From Sepiola atlantica (lineage: Eukaryota; Mollusca; Cephalopoda; Sepiida; Sepiolidae): a stretch of DNA of 64,000 bases. The first letter of the stretch is position 1, and every line of letters starts with the position of its first letter. The stretch is from NCBI GenBank assembly GCA_963556195.1, contig CAUVYP010000579.1, positions 2,542,001 to 2,606,000 of the forward strand. The letters are read 5' to 3'. A model generated the notes under the pieces. The model saw nothing but the letters and a program-made list of their open reading frames with translations. It searched no databases and was not told where the DNA came from. The position numbers and the translations under genes were made by a program. Below are positions 1-13,673 of the stretch, one piece after another.

Positions 1-841
1 TGTGTGTCCGCTTATGTCTGCAAAGTTTCGGAGCACAATTCTTATAAATGTGGAAGTTATTAACACAAGCGATATACCTTTTAAATCGCACTAAATTTTG
101 TTGATGTTTTTCGTATTCAGTTTGTATCGACATATCTCCGGGAGTACAAGAGCTGAACTTCTGAAACTTGGTACTTCAGTAGAAAATGTGTGTCCGCTAA
201 TGTCTGCAAAGTTTCAGAGCACAATTCTTATAAATGTGGAAGTTATAAACAAAAGCGATATCAACTTAAAATCGCACTAAATTTTGTTGATGTTTTGCGT
301 ATTCAGTTTGTATCGACATATCTCCGGGAGTACAAGAGCTGAACTTCTGAAACTTGGTACTTCAGTAGAAAATGTGTGTCCGCTAATGTCTGCAAAGTTT
401 CAGAGCACAATTCTTATAAATGTGGAAGTTATAAACAAAAGCGATATCAACTAAAAATCGCACTAAATTTTGTTGATGTTTTGCGTATTCAGTTTGTATC
501 GACATATCTCCGGGAGTACAAGAGCTGAACTTCTGAAACTTGGTACTTCAGTAGAAAATGTGTGTCCGCTAATTTCTGCAAAGTTTCAGAGCACAATTTG
601 TATAAATGTGGAAGTTATAAACACAAGCGATATCAACTTAAAATCGCACTAAATTTTGTTGATGTTTTGCGTATTCAGTTTGTATCGACATATCTCCGGG
701 AGTACAAGAGCTGAACTTCTGAAACTTGGTACTTCAGTAGAAAATGTGTGTCCGCTTATGTCTGCAAAGTTTCGGAGCACAATTCTTATAAATGTGGAAG
801 TTATTAACACAAGCGATATACCTTTTAAATCGCACTAAATT

Positions 842-1027
842 TTGTTGATGTTTTGCGTATTCAGTTTGTATCGACATATCTCCGGGAGTACAAGAGCTGA
901 ACTTCTGAAACTTGGTACTTCAGTAGAAAATGTGTGTCCGCTAATGTCTGCAAAGTTTCAGAGCACAATTCTTATAAATGTGGAAGTTATAAACAAAAGC
1001 GATATCAACTTAAAATCGCACTAAATT
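842..1027 (+). repeat. Representative left-family monomer (subtype A)
   Basis: A clean 186-bp unit for reference. Counted by hand it has 30 C and 36 G (35.5% GC) and 6 CpG. Visible landmarks are TTGTTGATG at positions 1-9, catatctccggg in the first third, an imperfect dyad ctgaa-N9-ttcag at 905-923, TATAAATG near position 132, and an EcoRV site GATATC near position 160. Identical or near-identical A units recur throughout the left domain. Confidence 0.9.
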
Positions 1028-2329
1028 TTGTTGATGTTTTGCGTATTCAGTTTGTATCGACATATCTCCGGGAGTACAAGAGCTGAACTTCTGAAACTTG
1101 GTACTTCAGTAGAAAATGTGTGTCCGCTAATGTCTGCAAAGTTTCAGAGCACAATTTGTATAAATGTGGAAGTTATAAACACAAGCGATATCAACTTAAA
1201 ATCGCACTAAATTTTGTTGATGTTTTGCGTATTCAGTTTGTATCGACATATCTCCGGGAGTACAAGAGCTGAACTTCTGAAACTTGGTACTTCAGTAGAA
1301 AATGTGTGTCCGCTAATGTCTGCAAAGTTTCGGAGCACAATTCTTATAAATGTGGAAGTTATTAACAAAAGACCTATCAACTTTAAATCGCACTAAATTT
1401 TGTTTATGTTTTGCGTATTCAGTTTGTATCGACATATCTCCGGGAGTACAAGAGCTGAACTTCTGAAACTTGGTACTTCAGTAGAAAATGTGTGTCCGCT
1501 TATGTCTGCAAAGTTTCGGAGCACAATTCTTATAAATGTGGAAGTTATTAACACAAGCGATATACCTTTTAAATCGCACTAAATTTTGTTGATGTTTTGC
1601 GTATTCAGTTTGTATCGACATATCTCCGGGAGTACAAGAGCTGAACTTCTGAAACTTGGTACTTCAGTAGCAAATGTGTGTCCGCTAATGTCTGCAAAGT
1701 TTCAGAGCACAATTCTTATAAATGTGGAAGTTATAAACAAAAGCGATATCAACTTAAAATCGCACTAAATTTTGTTGATGTTTTGCGTATTCAGTTTGTA
1801 TCGACATATCTCCGGGAGTACAAGAGCTGAACTTCTGAAACTTGGTACTTCAGTAGAAAATGTGTGTCCGCTAATGTCTGCAAAGTTTCAGAGCACAATT
1901 TGTATAAATGTGGAAGTTATAAACACAAGCGATATCAACTTAAAATCGCACTAAATTTTGTTGATGTTTTGCGTATTCAGTTTGTATCGACATATCTCCG
2001 GGAGTACAAGAGCTGAACTTCTGAAACTTGGTACTTCAGTAGAAAATGTGTGTCCGCTAATGTCTGCAAAGTTTCGGAGCACAATTCTTATAAATGTGGA
2101 AGTTATTAATAAAAGACCTATCAACTTTAAATCGCACTAAATTTTGTTTATGTTTTGCGTATTCAGTTTGTATCGACATATCTCCGGGAGTACAAGAGCT
2201 GAACTTCTGAAACTTGGTACTTCAGTAGAAAATGTGTGTCCGCTTATGTCTGCAAAGTTTCGGAGCACAATTCTTATAAATGTGGAAGTTATTAACACAA
2301 GCGATATACCTTTTAAATCGCACTAAATT
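842..2329 (+). repeat. Two tandem 4-mer HORs A-B-C-D (744 bp each)
   Basis: Monomers at 842, 1028, 1214, 1400 and again at 1586, 1772, 1958, 2144 read A-B-C-D twice. Each D starts with gtttatg, a mark of the C-to-next boundary. This four-unit order is the commonest module of the left domain and recurs inside the 8-mer, 9-mer and 15-mer repeats. Confidence 0.85.
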
Positions 2330-3817
2330 TTGTTGATGTTTTGCGTATTCAGTTTGTATCGACATATCTCCGGGAGTACAAGAGCTGAACTTCTGAAACT
2401 TGGTACTTCAGTAGAAAATGTGTGTCCGCTAATGTCTGCAAAGTTTCAGAGCACAATTCTTATAAATGTGGAAGTTATAAACAAAAGCGATATCAACTTA
2501 AAATCGCACTAAATTTTGTTGATGTTTTGCGTATTCAGTTTGTATCGACATATCTCCGGGAGTACAAGAGCTGAACTTCTGAAACTTGGTACTTCAGTAG
2601 AAAATGTGTGTCCGCTAATGTCTGCAAAGTTTCAGAGCACAATTTGTATAAATGTGGAAGTTATAAACACAAGCGATATCAACTTAAAATCGCACTAAAT
2701 TTTGTTGATGTTTTGCGTATTCAGTTTGTATCGACATATCTCCGGGAGTACAAGAGCTGAACTTCTGAAACTTGGTACTTCAGTAGAAAATGTGTGTCCG
2801 CTAATGTCTGCAAAGTTTCAGAGCACAATTTGTATAACTGTGGAAGTTATAAACACAAGCGATATCAACTTAAAATCGCACTAAATTTTGTTGATGTTTT
2901 GCGTATTCAGTTTGTATCGACATATCTCCGGGAGTACAAGAGCTGAACTTCTGAAACTTGGTACTTCAGTAGAAAATGTGTGTCCGCTAATATCTGCAAA
3001 GGTTCGGAGCACAATTCTTATAAATGTGGAAGTTATTGACAAAAGACCTATCAACTTTAAATCGCACTAAATTTTGTTTATGTTTTTCGTATTCAGTTTG
3101 TATCGACATATCTCCGGGAGTACAAGAGCTGAACTTCTGAAACTTGGTACTTCAGTAGAAAATGTGTGTCCGCTAATGTCTGCAAAGTTTCAGAGCACAA
3201 TTCTTATAAATGTGGAAGTTATAAACACAAGCGATATCAACTTAAAATCGCACTAAATTTTGTTGATGTTTTGCGTATTCAGTTTGTATCGACATATCTC
3301 CGGGAGTACAAGAGCTGAACTTCTGAAACTTGGTACTTCAGTAGAAAATGTGTGTCCGCTAATGTCTGCAAAGTTTCGGAGCACAATTCTTATAAATGTG
3401 AAAGTTATTAACACAAGCGATATACCTTTTAAATCGCACTAAATTTTGTTGATGTTTTGCGTATTCAGTTTGTATCGACATATCTCCGGGAGTACAAGAG
3501 CTGAACTTCTGAAACTTGGTACTTCAGTAGAAAATGTGTGTCCGCTAATGTCTGCAAAGTTTCAGAGCACAATTTGTATAAATGTGGAAGTTATAAACAC
3601 AAGCGATATCAACTTAAAATCGCACTAAATTTTGTTGATGTTTTGCGTATTCAGTTTGTATCGACATATATCCGGGAGTACAAGAGCTGAACTTCTGAAA
3701 CTTGGTACTTCAGTTGAAAATGTGTGTCCGCTAATGTCTGCAAAGTTTCAGAGCACAATTCTTATAAATGTGGAAGTTATAAACAAAAGCGATATCAACT
3801 TAAAATCGCACTAAATT
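2330..3817 (+). repeat. Irregular block A-B-B-C-E-F-B-A
   Basis: Eight left-family monomers that break the A-B-C-D order. The B at 2702 has tataactgtgg instead of tataaatgtgg. The C at 2888 has several private changes (aatatctgc, aaaggttcgg, attgacaaaag). The E at 3074 starts with gtttatgtttttcg. Confidence 0.75.
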
Positions 3818-5305
3818 TTGTTGATGTTTTGCGTATTCAGTTTGTATCGACATATCTCAGGGAGTACAAGAGCTGAACTTCTGAAACTTGGTACTTCAGT
3901 AGAAAATGTGTGTCCGCTAATGTCTGCAAAGTTTCGGAGCACAATTCTTATAAATGTGGAAGTTATTAACAAAAGACCTATCAACTTTAAATCGCACTAA
4001 ATTTTGTTTATGTTTTGCGTATTCAGTTTGTATCGACATATCTCCGGGAGTACAAGAGCTGAACTTCTGAAACTTGGTACTTCAGTAGAAAATGTGTGTC
4101 CGCTTATGTTTGCAAAGTTTCGGAGCACAATTCTTATAAATGTGGAAGTTATTAACACAAGCGATATACCTTTTAAATCGCACTAAATTTTGTTGATGTT
4201 TTGCGTATTCAGTTTGTATCGACATATCTCCGGGAGTACAAGAGCTGAACTTCTGAAACTTGGTACTTCAGTAGAAAATGTGTGTCCGCTAATGTCTGCA
4301 AAGTTTCAGAGCACAATTCTTATAAATGTGGAAGTTATAAACAAAAGCGATATCAACTTAAAATCGCACTAAATTTTGTTGATGTTTTTCGTATTCAGTT
4401 TGTATCGACATATCTCCGGGAGTACAAGAGCTGAACTTCTGAAACTTGATACTTCAGTAGAAAATGTGTGTCCGCTAATGTCTGCAAAGTTTCAGAGCAC
4501 AATTTGTATAAATGTGGAAGTTATAAACACAAGCGATATCAACTTAAAATCGCACTAAATTTTGTTGATGTTTTGCGTATTCAGTTTGTATCGACATATC
4601 TCCGGGAGTACAAGAGCTGAACTTCTGAAACTTGGTACTTCAGTAGAAAATGTGTGTCCGCTAATGTCTGCAAAGTTTCGGAGCACAATTCTTATAAATG
4701 TGGAAGTTATTATCAAAAGACCTATCAACTTTAAATCGCACTAAATTTTGTTTATGTTTTGCGTATTCAGTTTGTATCGACATATCTCCGGGAGTACAAG
4801 AGCTGAACTTCTGAAACTTGGTACTTCAGTAGAAAATGTGTGTCCGCTTATGTCTGCAAAGTTTCGGAGCACAATTCTTATAAATGTGGAAGTTATTAAC
4901 ACAAGCGATATACCTTTTAAATCGCACTAAATTTTGTTGATTTTTTGCGTATTCAGTTTGTATCGACATATCTCCGGGAGTACAAGAGCTGAACTTCTGA
5001 AACTTGGTACTTCAGTAGAAAATGTGTGTCCGCTAATGTCTGCAAAGTTTCAGAGCACAATTCTTATAAATGTGGAAGTTATAAACAAAAGCGATATCAA
5101 CTTAAAATCGCACTAAATTTTGTTGATGTTTTGCGTATTCAGTTTGTATCGACATATCTCCGGGAGTACAAGAGCTGAACTTCTGAAACTTGGTACTTCA
5201 GTAGAAAATGTGTGTCCGCTAATGTCTGCAAAGTTTCAGAGCACAATTTGTATAAATGTGGAAGTTATAAACACAAGCGATATCAACTTAAAATCGCACT
5301 AAATT
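3818..5305 (+). repeat. 8-mer HOR copy 1 (C-D-A-B-C-D-A-B, 1,488 bp)
   Basis: Eight monomers whose private variants recur exactly 1,488 bp downstream: cttatgtttgc in D, cttgatac in B (near 4446), attatcaaaag in C (near 4709) and ttgattttttgcg in A (near 4937). These shared rare variants identify one duplicated unit rather than a chance repeat of the common order. Confidence 0.88.
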
Positions 5306-6793
5306 TTGTTGATGTTTTGCGTATTCAGTTTGTATCGACATATCTCCGGGAGTACAAGAGCTGAACTTCTGAAACTTGGTACTTCAGTAGAAAATGTGTG
5401 TCCGCTAATGTCTGCAAAGTTTCGGAGCACAATTCTTATAAATGTGGAAGTTATTAACAAAAGACCTATCAACTTTAAATCGCACTAAATTTTGTTTATG
5501 TTTTGCGTATTCAGTTTGTATCGACATATCTCCGGGAGTACAAGAGCTGAACTTCTGAAACTTGGTACTTCAGTAGAAAATGTGTGTCCGCTTATGTTTG
5601 CAAAGTTTCGGAGCACAATTCTTATAAATGTGGAAGTTATTAACACAAGCGATATACCTTTTAAATCGCACTAAATTTTGTTGATGTTTTGCGTATTCAG
5701 TTTGTATCGGCATATCTCCGGGAGTACAAGAGCTGAACTTCTGAAACTTGGTACTTCAGTAGAAAATGTGTGTCCGCTAATGTCTGCAAAGTTTCAGAGC
5801 ACAATTCTTATAAATGTGGAAGTTATAAACAAAAGCGATATCAACTTAAAATCGCACTAAATTTTGTTGATGTTTTGCGTATTCAGTTTGTATCGACATA
5901 TCTCCGGGAGTACAAGAGCTGAACTTCTGAAACTTGATACTTCAGTAGAAAATGTGTGTCCGCTAATGTCTGCAAAGTTTCAGAGCACAATTTGTATAAA
6001 TGTGGAAGTTATAAACACAAGCGATATCAACTTAAAATCGCACTAAATTTTGTTGATGTTTTGCGTATTCAGTTTGTATCGACATATCTCCGGGAGTACA
6101 AGAGCTGAACTTCTGAAACTTGGTACTTCAGTAGAAAATGTGTGTCCGCTAATGTCTGCAAAGTTTCGGAGCACAATTCTTATAAATGTGGAAGTTATTA
6201 TCAAAAGACCTATCAACTTTAAATCGCACTAAATTTTGTTTATGTTTTGCGTATTCAGTTTGTATCGACATATCTCCGGGAGTACAAGAGCTGAACTTCT
6301 GAAACTTGGTACTTCAGTAGAAAATGTGTGTCCGCTTATGTCTGCAAAGTTTCGGAGCACAATTCTTATAAATGTGGAAGTTATTAACACAAGCGATATA
6401 CCTTTTAAATCGCACTAAATTTTGTTGATTTTTTGCGTATTCAGTTTGTATCGACATATCTCCGGGAGTACAAGAGCTGAACTTCTGAAACTTGGTACTT
6501 CAGTAGAAAATGTGTGTCCGCTAATGTCTGCAAAGTTTCAGAGCACAATTCTTATAAATGTGGAAGTTATAAACAAAAGCGATATCAACTTAAAATCGCA
6601 CTAAATTTTGTTGATGTTTTGCGTATTCAGTTTGTATCGACATATCTCCGGGAGTACAAGAGCTGAACTTCTGAAACTTGGTACTTCAGTAGAAAATGTG
6701 TGTCCGCTAATGTCTGCAAAGTTTCAGAGCACAATTTGTATAAATGTGGAAGTTATAAACACAAGCGATATCAACTTAAAATCGCACTAAATT
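5306..6793 (+). repeat. 8-mer HOR copy 2 (1,488 bp)
   Basis: Adjacent tandem copy of 3818-5305. It carries cttgatac in the B at 5864, attatcaaaag in the C at 6050 and ttgattttttgcg in the A at 6422. It lacks the gatgtttttcg variant seen in the first copy's B at 4376 and the ctcaggg variant of the C at 3818, so those arose after the duplication or were corrected. Confidence 0.88.
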
Positions 6794-9700
6794 TTGTTGA
6801 TGTTTTGCGTATTCAGTTTGTATCGACATATCTCCGGGAGTACAAGAGCTGAACTTCTGAAACTTGGTACTTCAGTAGGAAATGTGTGTCCGCTAATGTC
6901 TGCAAAGTTTCAGAGCACAATTTGTATAAATGTGGAAGTTATAAACACAAGCGATATCAACTTAAAACTGCACTAAATTTTGTTGATGTTTTGCGTATTC
7001 AGTTTGTATCGACATATCTCCGGGAGTACAAGAGCTGAACTTCTGAAACTTGGTACTTCAGTAGAAAATGTGTGTCCGCTAATGTCTGCAAAGTTTCGGA
7101 GCACAATTCTTATAAATGTGGAAGTTATTAACAAAAGACCTATCAACTTTAAATCGCACTAAATTTTGTTTATGTTTTGCGTATTCAGTTTGTATCGACA
7201 TATCTCCGGGAGTACAAGAGCTGAACTTCTGAAACTTGGTACTTCAGTAGAAAATGTGTGTCCGCTAATGTCTGCAAAGTTTCGGAGCACAATTCTTATA
7301 AATGTGAAAGTTATTAACACAAGCGATATACCTTTTAAATCGCACTAAATTTTGTTGATGTTTTGCGTATTCAGTTTGTATCGACATATCTCCGGGAGTA
7401 CAAGAGCTGAACTTCTGAAACTTGGTACTTCAGTAGAAAATGTGTGTCCGCTAATGTCTGCAAAGTTTCAGAGCACAATTTGTATAAATGTGGAAGTTAT
7501 AAACACAAGCGATATCAACTTAAAATCGCACTAAATTTTGTTGATGTTTTGCGTATTCAGTTTGTATCGACATATCTCCGGGAGTACAAGAGCTGAACTT
7601 CTGAAACTTGGTACTTCAGTAGAAAATGTGTGTCCGCTAATGTCTGCAAAGTTTCAGAGCACAATTCTTATAAATGTGGAAGTTATAAACAAATGCGATA
7701 TCAACTTAAAATCGCATAAATTTTGTTGATGTTTTGCGTATTCAGTTTGTATCGACATATCTCCGGGAGTACAAGAGCTGAACTTCTGAAACGTGGTACT
7801 TCAGTAGAAAATGTGTGTCCGCTAATGTCTGCAAAGTTTCAGAGCACAATTTGTATAAATGTGGAAGTTATAAACACAAGCGATATCAACTTAAAATCGC
7901 ACTAAATTTTGTTGATGTTTTGCGTATTCAGTTTGTATCGACATATCTCCGGGAGTACAAGAGCTGAACTTCTGAAACTTGGTACTTCAGTAGAAAATGT
8001 GTGTCCGCTAATGTCTGCAAAGTTTCGGAGCACAATTCTTATAAATGTGGAAGTTATTAACAAAAGACCTATCAACTTTAAATCGCACTAAATTTTGTTT
8101 ATGTTTTGCGTATTCAGTTTGTATCGACATATCTCCGGGAGTACAAGAGCTGAACTTCTGAAACTTGGTACTTCAGTAGAAAATGTGTGTCCGCTTATGT
8201 TTGCAAAGTTTCGGAGCACAATTCTTATAAATGTGGAAGTTATTAACACAAGCGATATACCTTTTAAATCGCACTAAATTTTGTTGATGTTTTGCGTATT
8301 CAGTTTGTATCGACATATCTCCGGGAGTACAAGAGCTGAACTTCTGAAACTTGGTACTTCAGTAGAAAATGTGTGTCCGCTAATGTCTGCAAAGTTTCAG
8401 AGCACAATTCTTATAAATGTGGAAGTTATAAACAAAAGCGATATCAACTTAAAATCGCACTAAATTTTGTTGATGTTTTGCGTATTCAGTTTGTATCGAC
8501 ATATCTCCGGGAGTACAAGAGCTGAACTTCTGAAACTTGGTACTTCAGTAGAAAATGTGTGTCCGCTAATGTCTGCAAAGTTTCAGAGCACAATTCTTAT
8601 AAATGTGGAAGTTATTAACAAAAGACCTATCAACTTTCAATCGCACTAAATTTTGTTTATGTTTTGCGTATTCAGTTTGTATCGACATATCTCCGGGAGT
8701 ACAAGAGCTGAACTTCTGAAACTTGGTACTTCAGTAGAAAATGTGTGTCCGCTAATGTCTGCAAAGTTTCAGAGCACAATTCTTATAAATGTGGAAGTTA
8801 TAAACACAAGCGATATCAACTTAAAATCGCACTAAATTTTGTTGATGTTTTGCGTATTCAGTTTGTATCGACATATCTCCGGGAGTACAAGAGCTGAACT
8901 TCTGAAACTTGGTACTTCAGTAGAAAATGTGTGTCCGCTAATGTCTGCAAAGTTTGGAGCACAATTCTTATAAATGTGAAAGTTATTAACACAAGCGATA
9001 TACCTTTTAAATCGCACTAAATTTTGTTGATGTTTTGCGTATTCAGTTTGTATCGACATATCTCCGGGAGTACAAGAGCTGAACTTCTGAAACTTGGTAC
9101 TTCAGTAGAAAATGTGTGTCCGCTAATGTCTGCAAAGTTTCAGAGCACAATTCTTATAAATGTGGAAGTTATAAACAAAAGCGATATCAACTTAAAATCG
9201 CACTAAATTTTGTTGATGTTTTGCGTATTCAGTTTGTATCGACATATCTCCGGGAGTACAAGAGCTGAACTTCTGAAACTTGGTACTTCAGTAGAAAATG
9301 TGTGTCCGCTAATGTCTGCAAAGTTTCAGAGCACAATTTGTATAAATGTGGAAGTTATAAACACAAGCGATATCAACTTAAAATCGCACTAAATTTTGTT
9401 GATGTTTTGCGTATTCAGTTTGTATCGACATATCTCCGGGAGTACAAGAGCTGAACTTCTGAAACTTGGTACTTCAGTAGAAAATGTGTGTCCGCTAATG
9501 TCTGCAAAGTTTCGGAGCACAATTCTTATAAATGTGGAAGTTATTAACAAAAGACCTATCAACTTTAAATCGCACTAAATTTTGTTTATGTTTTGCGTAT
9601 TCAGTTTGTATCGACATATCTCCGGGAGTACAAGAGCTGAACTTCTGAAACTTGGTACTTCAGTAGAAAATGTGTGTCCGCTTATGTTTGCAAAGTTTCG

Positions 9701-10883
9701 GAGCACAATTCTTATAAATGTGGAAGTTATTAACACAAGCGATATACCTTTTAAATCGCACTAAATTTTGTTGATGTTTTGCGTATTCAGTTTGTATCGA
9801 CATATCTCCGGGAGTACAAGAGCTGAACTTCTGAAACTTGGTACTTCAGTAGAAAATGTGTGTCCGCTAATGTCTGCAAAGTTTCAGAGCACAATTCTTA
9901 TAAATGTGGAAGTTATAAACAAAAGCGATATCAACTTAAAATCGCACTAAACTTTGTTGATGTTTTGCGTATTCAGTGTGTATCGACATATCTCCGGGAG
10001 TACAAGAGCTGAACTTCTGAAACTTGGTACTTCAGTAGAAAATGTGTGTCCGCTAATGTCTGCAAAGTTTCAGAGCACAATTTGTATAAATGTGGAAGTT
10101 ATAAACACAAGCGATATCAACTTAAAATCGCACTAAATTTAGTTGATGTTTTGCGTATTCAGTTTGTATCGACATATCTCCGGGAGTACAAGAGCTGAAC
10201 TTCTGAAACTTGGTACTTCAGTAGAAAATGTGTGTCCGCTAATGTCTGCAAAGTTTCAGAGCACAATTTGTATAAATGTGGAAGTTATAAACACAAGCGA
10301 TATAAACTTAAATTCGCACTAAATTTTGTTGATGTTTTGCGTATTCAGTTTGTATCGACATATCTCCGGGAGTACAAGAGCTGAACTTCTGAAACTTGGT
10401 ACTTCAGTAGAAAATGTGTGTCCGCTAATGTCTGCAAAGTTTCGGAGCACAATTCTTATAAATGTGGAAGTTATTAACAAAAGACCTATCAACTTTAAAT
10501 CGCACTAAATTTTGTTTATGTTTTGCGTATTCAGTTTGTATCGACATATCTCCGGGAGTACAAGAGCTGAACTTCTGAAACTTGGTACTTCAGTAGAAAA
10601 TGTGTGTCCGCTAATGTCTGCAAAGTTTCAGAGCACAATTCTTATAAATGTGGAAGTTATAAACACAAGCGATATCAACTTAAAATCGCACTAAATTTTG
10701 TTGATGTTTTGCGTATTCAGTTTGTATCGACATATCTCCGGGAGTACAAGAGCTGAACTTCTGAAACTTGGTACTTCAGTAGAAAATGTGTGTCCGCTAA
10801 TGTCTGCAAAGTTTCGGAGCACAATTCTTATAAATGTGAAAGTTATTAACACAAGCGATATACTTTTTAAATCGCACTAAATT
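6794..10883 (+). repeat. Irregular left-family block with two 185-bp monomers
   Basis: Order from 6794: B-C-F-B-A-B-C-D-A, then an A/C hybrid (8467), E, F, then A-B-C-D-A-B-B*-C-E-F from 9024. The A at 7538 lost one base near 7715 (cgcataaat). The F at 8839 lost one base near 8955 (agtttggagc). The 9024-10883 stretch contains the cactaaactttg mark near 9950 that recurs in the 9-mers downstream. Confidence 0.75.
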
Positions 10884-12557
10884 TTGTTGATGTTTTGCGT
10901 ATTCAGTTTGTATCGACATATCTCCGGGAGTACAAGAGCTGAACTTCTGAAACTTGGTACTTCAGTAGAAAATGTGTGTCCGCTAATGTCTGCAAAGTTT
11001 CAGAGCACAATTTGTATAAATGTGGAAGTTATAAACACAAGCGATATCAACTTAAAATCGCACTAAATTTTGTTGATGTTTTGCGTATTCAGTTTGTATC
11101 GACATATCTCCGGGAGTACAAGAGCTGAACTTCTGAAACTTGGTACTTCAGTAGAAAATGTGTGTCCGCTAATGTCTGCAAAGTTTCAGAGCACAATTCT
11201 TATAAATGTGGAAGTTATAAACAAAAGCGATATCAACTTAAAATCGCACTAAATTTTGTTGATGTTTTGCGTATTCAGTTTGTATCGACATATCTCCGGG
11301 AGTACAAGAGCTGAACTTCTGAAACTTGGTACTTCAGTAGAAAATGTGTGTCCGCTAATGTCTGCAAAGTTTCAGAGCACAATTTGTATAAATGTGGAAG
11401 TTATAAACACAAGCGATATCAACTTAAAATCGCACTAAATTTTGTTGATGTTTTGCGTATTCAGTTTGTATCGACATATCTCCGGGAGTACAAGAGCTGA
11501 ACTTCTGAAACTTGGTACTTCAGTAGAAAATGTGTGTCCGCTAATGTCTGCAAAGTTTCGGAGCACAATTCTTATAAATGTGGAAGTTATTAACAAAAGA
11601 CCTATCAACTTTAAATCGCACTAAATTTTGTTTATGTTTTGCGTATTCAGTTTGTATCGACATATCTCCGGGAGTACAAGAGCTGAACTTCTGAAACTTG
11701 GTACTTCAGTAGAAAATGTGTGTCCGCTTATGTTTGCAAAGTTTCGGAGCACAATTCTTATAAATGTGGAAGTTATTAACACAAGCGATATACCTTTTAA
11801 ATCGCACTAAATTTTGTTGATGTTTTGCGTATTCAGTTTGTATCGACATATCTCCGGGAGTACAAGAGCTGAACTTCTGAAACTTGGTACTTCAGTAGAA
11901 AATGTGTGTCCGCTAATGTCTGCAAAGTTTCAGAGCACAATTCTTATAAATGTGGAAGTTATAAACAAAAGCGATATCAACTTAAAATCGCACTAAACTT
12001 TGTTGATGTTTTGCGTATTCAGTTTGTATCGACATATCTCCGGGAGTACAAGAGCTGAACTTCTGAAACTTGGTACTTCAGTAGAAAATGTGTGTCCGCT
12101 AATGTCTGCAAAGTTTCAGAGCACAATTTGTATAAATGTGGAAGTTATAAACACAAGCGATATCAACTTAAAATCGCACTAAATTTAGTTGATGTTTTGC
12201 GTATTCAGTTTGTATCGACATATCTCCGGGAGTACAAGAGCTGAACTTCTGAAACTTGGTACTTCAGTAGAAAATGTGTGTCCGCTAATGTCTGCAAAGT
12301 TTCAGAGCACAATTTGTATAAATGTGGAAGTTATAAACACAAGCGATATAAACTTAAATTCGCACTAAATTTTGTTGATGTTTTGCGTATTCAGTTTGTA
12401 TCGACATATCTCCGGGAGTACAAGAGCTGAACTTCTGAAACTTGGTACTTCAGTAGAAAATGTGTGTCCGCTAATGTCTGCAAAGTTTCGGAGCACAATT
12501 CTTATAAATGTGAAAGTTATTAACACAAGCGATATACTTTTTAAATCGCACTAAATT
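10884..12557 (+). repeat. 9-mer HOR copy 1 (1,674 bp)
   Basis: Order B-A-B-C-D-A-B-B*-F. Marks are cactaaactttg at the A/B boundary (near 11996), aatttagttgatg opening B* (12186), cgatataaac closing it, and cgatatactttt in F. All four recur together in the two later copies. Confidence 0.9.
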
Positions 12558-13673
12558 TTGTTGATGTTTTGCGTATTCAGTTTGTATCGACATATCTCCG
12601 GGAGTACAAGAGCTGAACTTCTGAAACTTGGTACTTCAGTAGAAAATGTGTGTCCGCTAATGTCTGCAAAGTTTCAGAGCACAATTTGTATAAATGTGGA
12701 AGTTATAAACACAAGCGATATCAACTTAAAATCGCACTAAATTTTGTTGATGTTTTGCGTATTCAGTTTGTATCGACATATCTCCGGGAGTACAAGAGCT
12801 GAACTTCTGAAACTTGGTACTTCAGTAGAAAATGTGTGTCCGCTAATGTCTGCAAAGTTTCAGAGCACAATTCTTATAAATGTGGAAGTTATAAACAAAA
12901 GCGATATCAACTTAAAATCGCACTAAATTTTGTTGATGTTTTGCGTATTCAGTTTGTATCGACATATCTCCGGGAGTACAAGAGCTGAACTTCTGAAACT
13001 TGGTACTTCAGTAGAAAATGTGTGTCCGCTAATGTCTGCAAAGTTTCAGAGCACAATTTGTATAAATGTGGAAGTTATAAACACAAGCGATATCAACTTA
13101 AAATCGCACTAAATTTTGTTGATGTTTTGCGTATTCAGTTTGTATCGACATATCTCCGGGAGTACAAGAGCTGAACTTCTGAAACTTGGTACTTCAGTAG
13201 AAAATGTGTGTCCGCTAATGTCTGCAAAGTTTCGGAGCACAATTCTTATAAATGTGGAAGTTATTAACAAAAGACCTATCAACTTTAAATCGCACTAAAT
13301 TTTGTTTATGTTTTGCGTATTCAGTTTGTATCGACATATCTCCGGGAGTACAAGAGCTGAACTTCTGAAACTTGGTACTTCAGTAGAAAATGTGTGTCCG
13401 CTAATGTCTGCAAAGTTTCAGAGCACAATTCTTATAAATGTGGAAGTTATAAACACAAGCGATATCAACTTAAAATCGCACTAAATTTTGTTGATGTTTT
13501 GCGTATTCAGTTTGTATCGACATATCTCCGGGAGTACAAGAGCTGAACTTCTGAAACTTGGTACTTCAGTAGAAAATGTGTGTCCGCTAATGTCTGCAAA
13601 GTTTCGGAGCACAATTCTTATAAATGTGAAAGTTATTAACACAAGCGATATACTTTTTAAATCGCACTAAATT
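12558..13673 (+). repeat. 6-mer block between 9-mers (B-A-B-C-E-F, 1,116 bp)
   Basis: It shares the opening B-A-B-C with the 9-mers, then ends C-E-F instead of C-D-A-B-B*-F. The final F has the same cgatatactttt mark, so 10884-13673 can also be read as a 15-monomer unit of 2,790 bp. Confidence 0.85.

Noticed and set aside
842..1027. CENP-B box in the monomer
   Set aside because: The left family has atcg-acat-a-tctc-cggg, near the TTCG-N4-A-N2-CGGG core but with one wrong base and two additional bases of spacing. The right family has ttcgttgcaca but no CGGG. Neither is a valid box; a homolog with altered specificity cannot be excluded.
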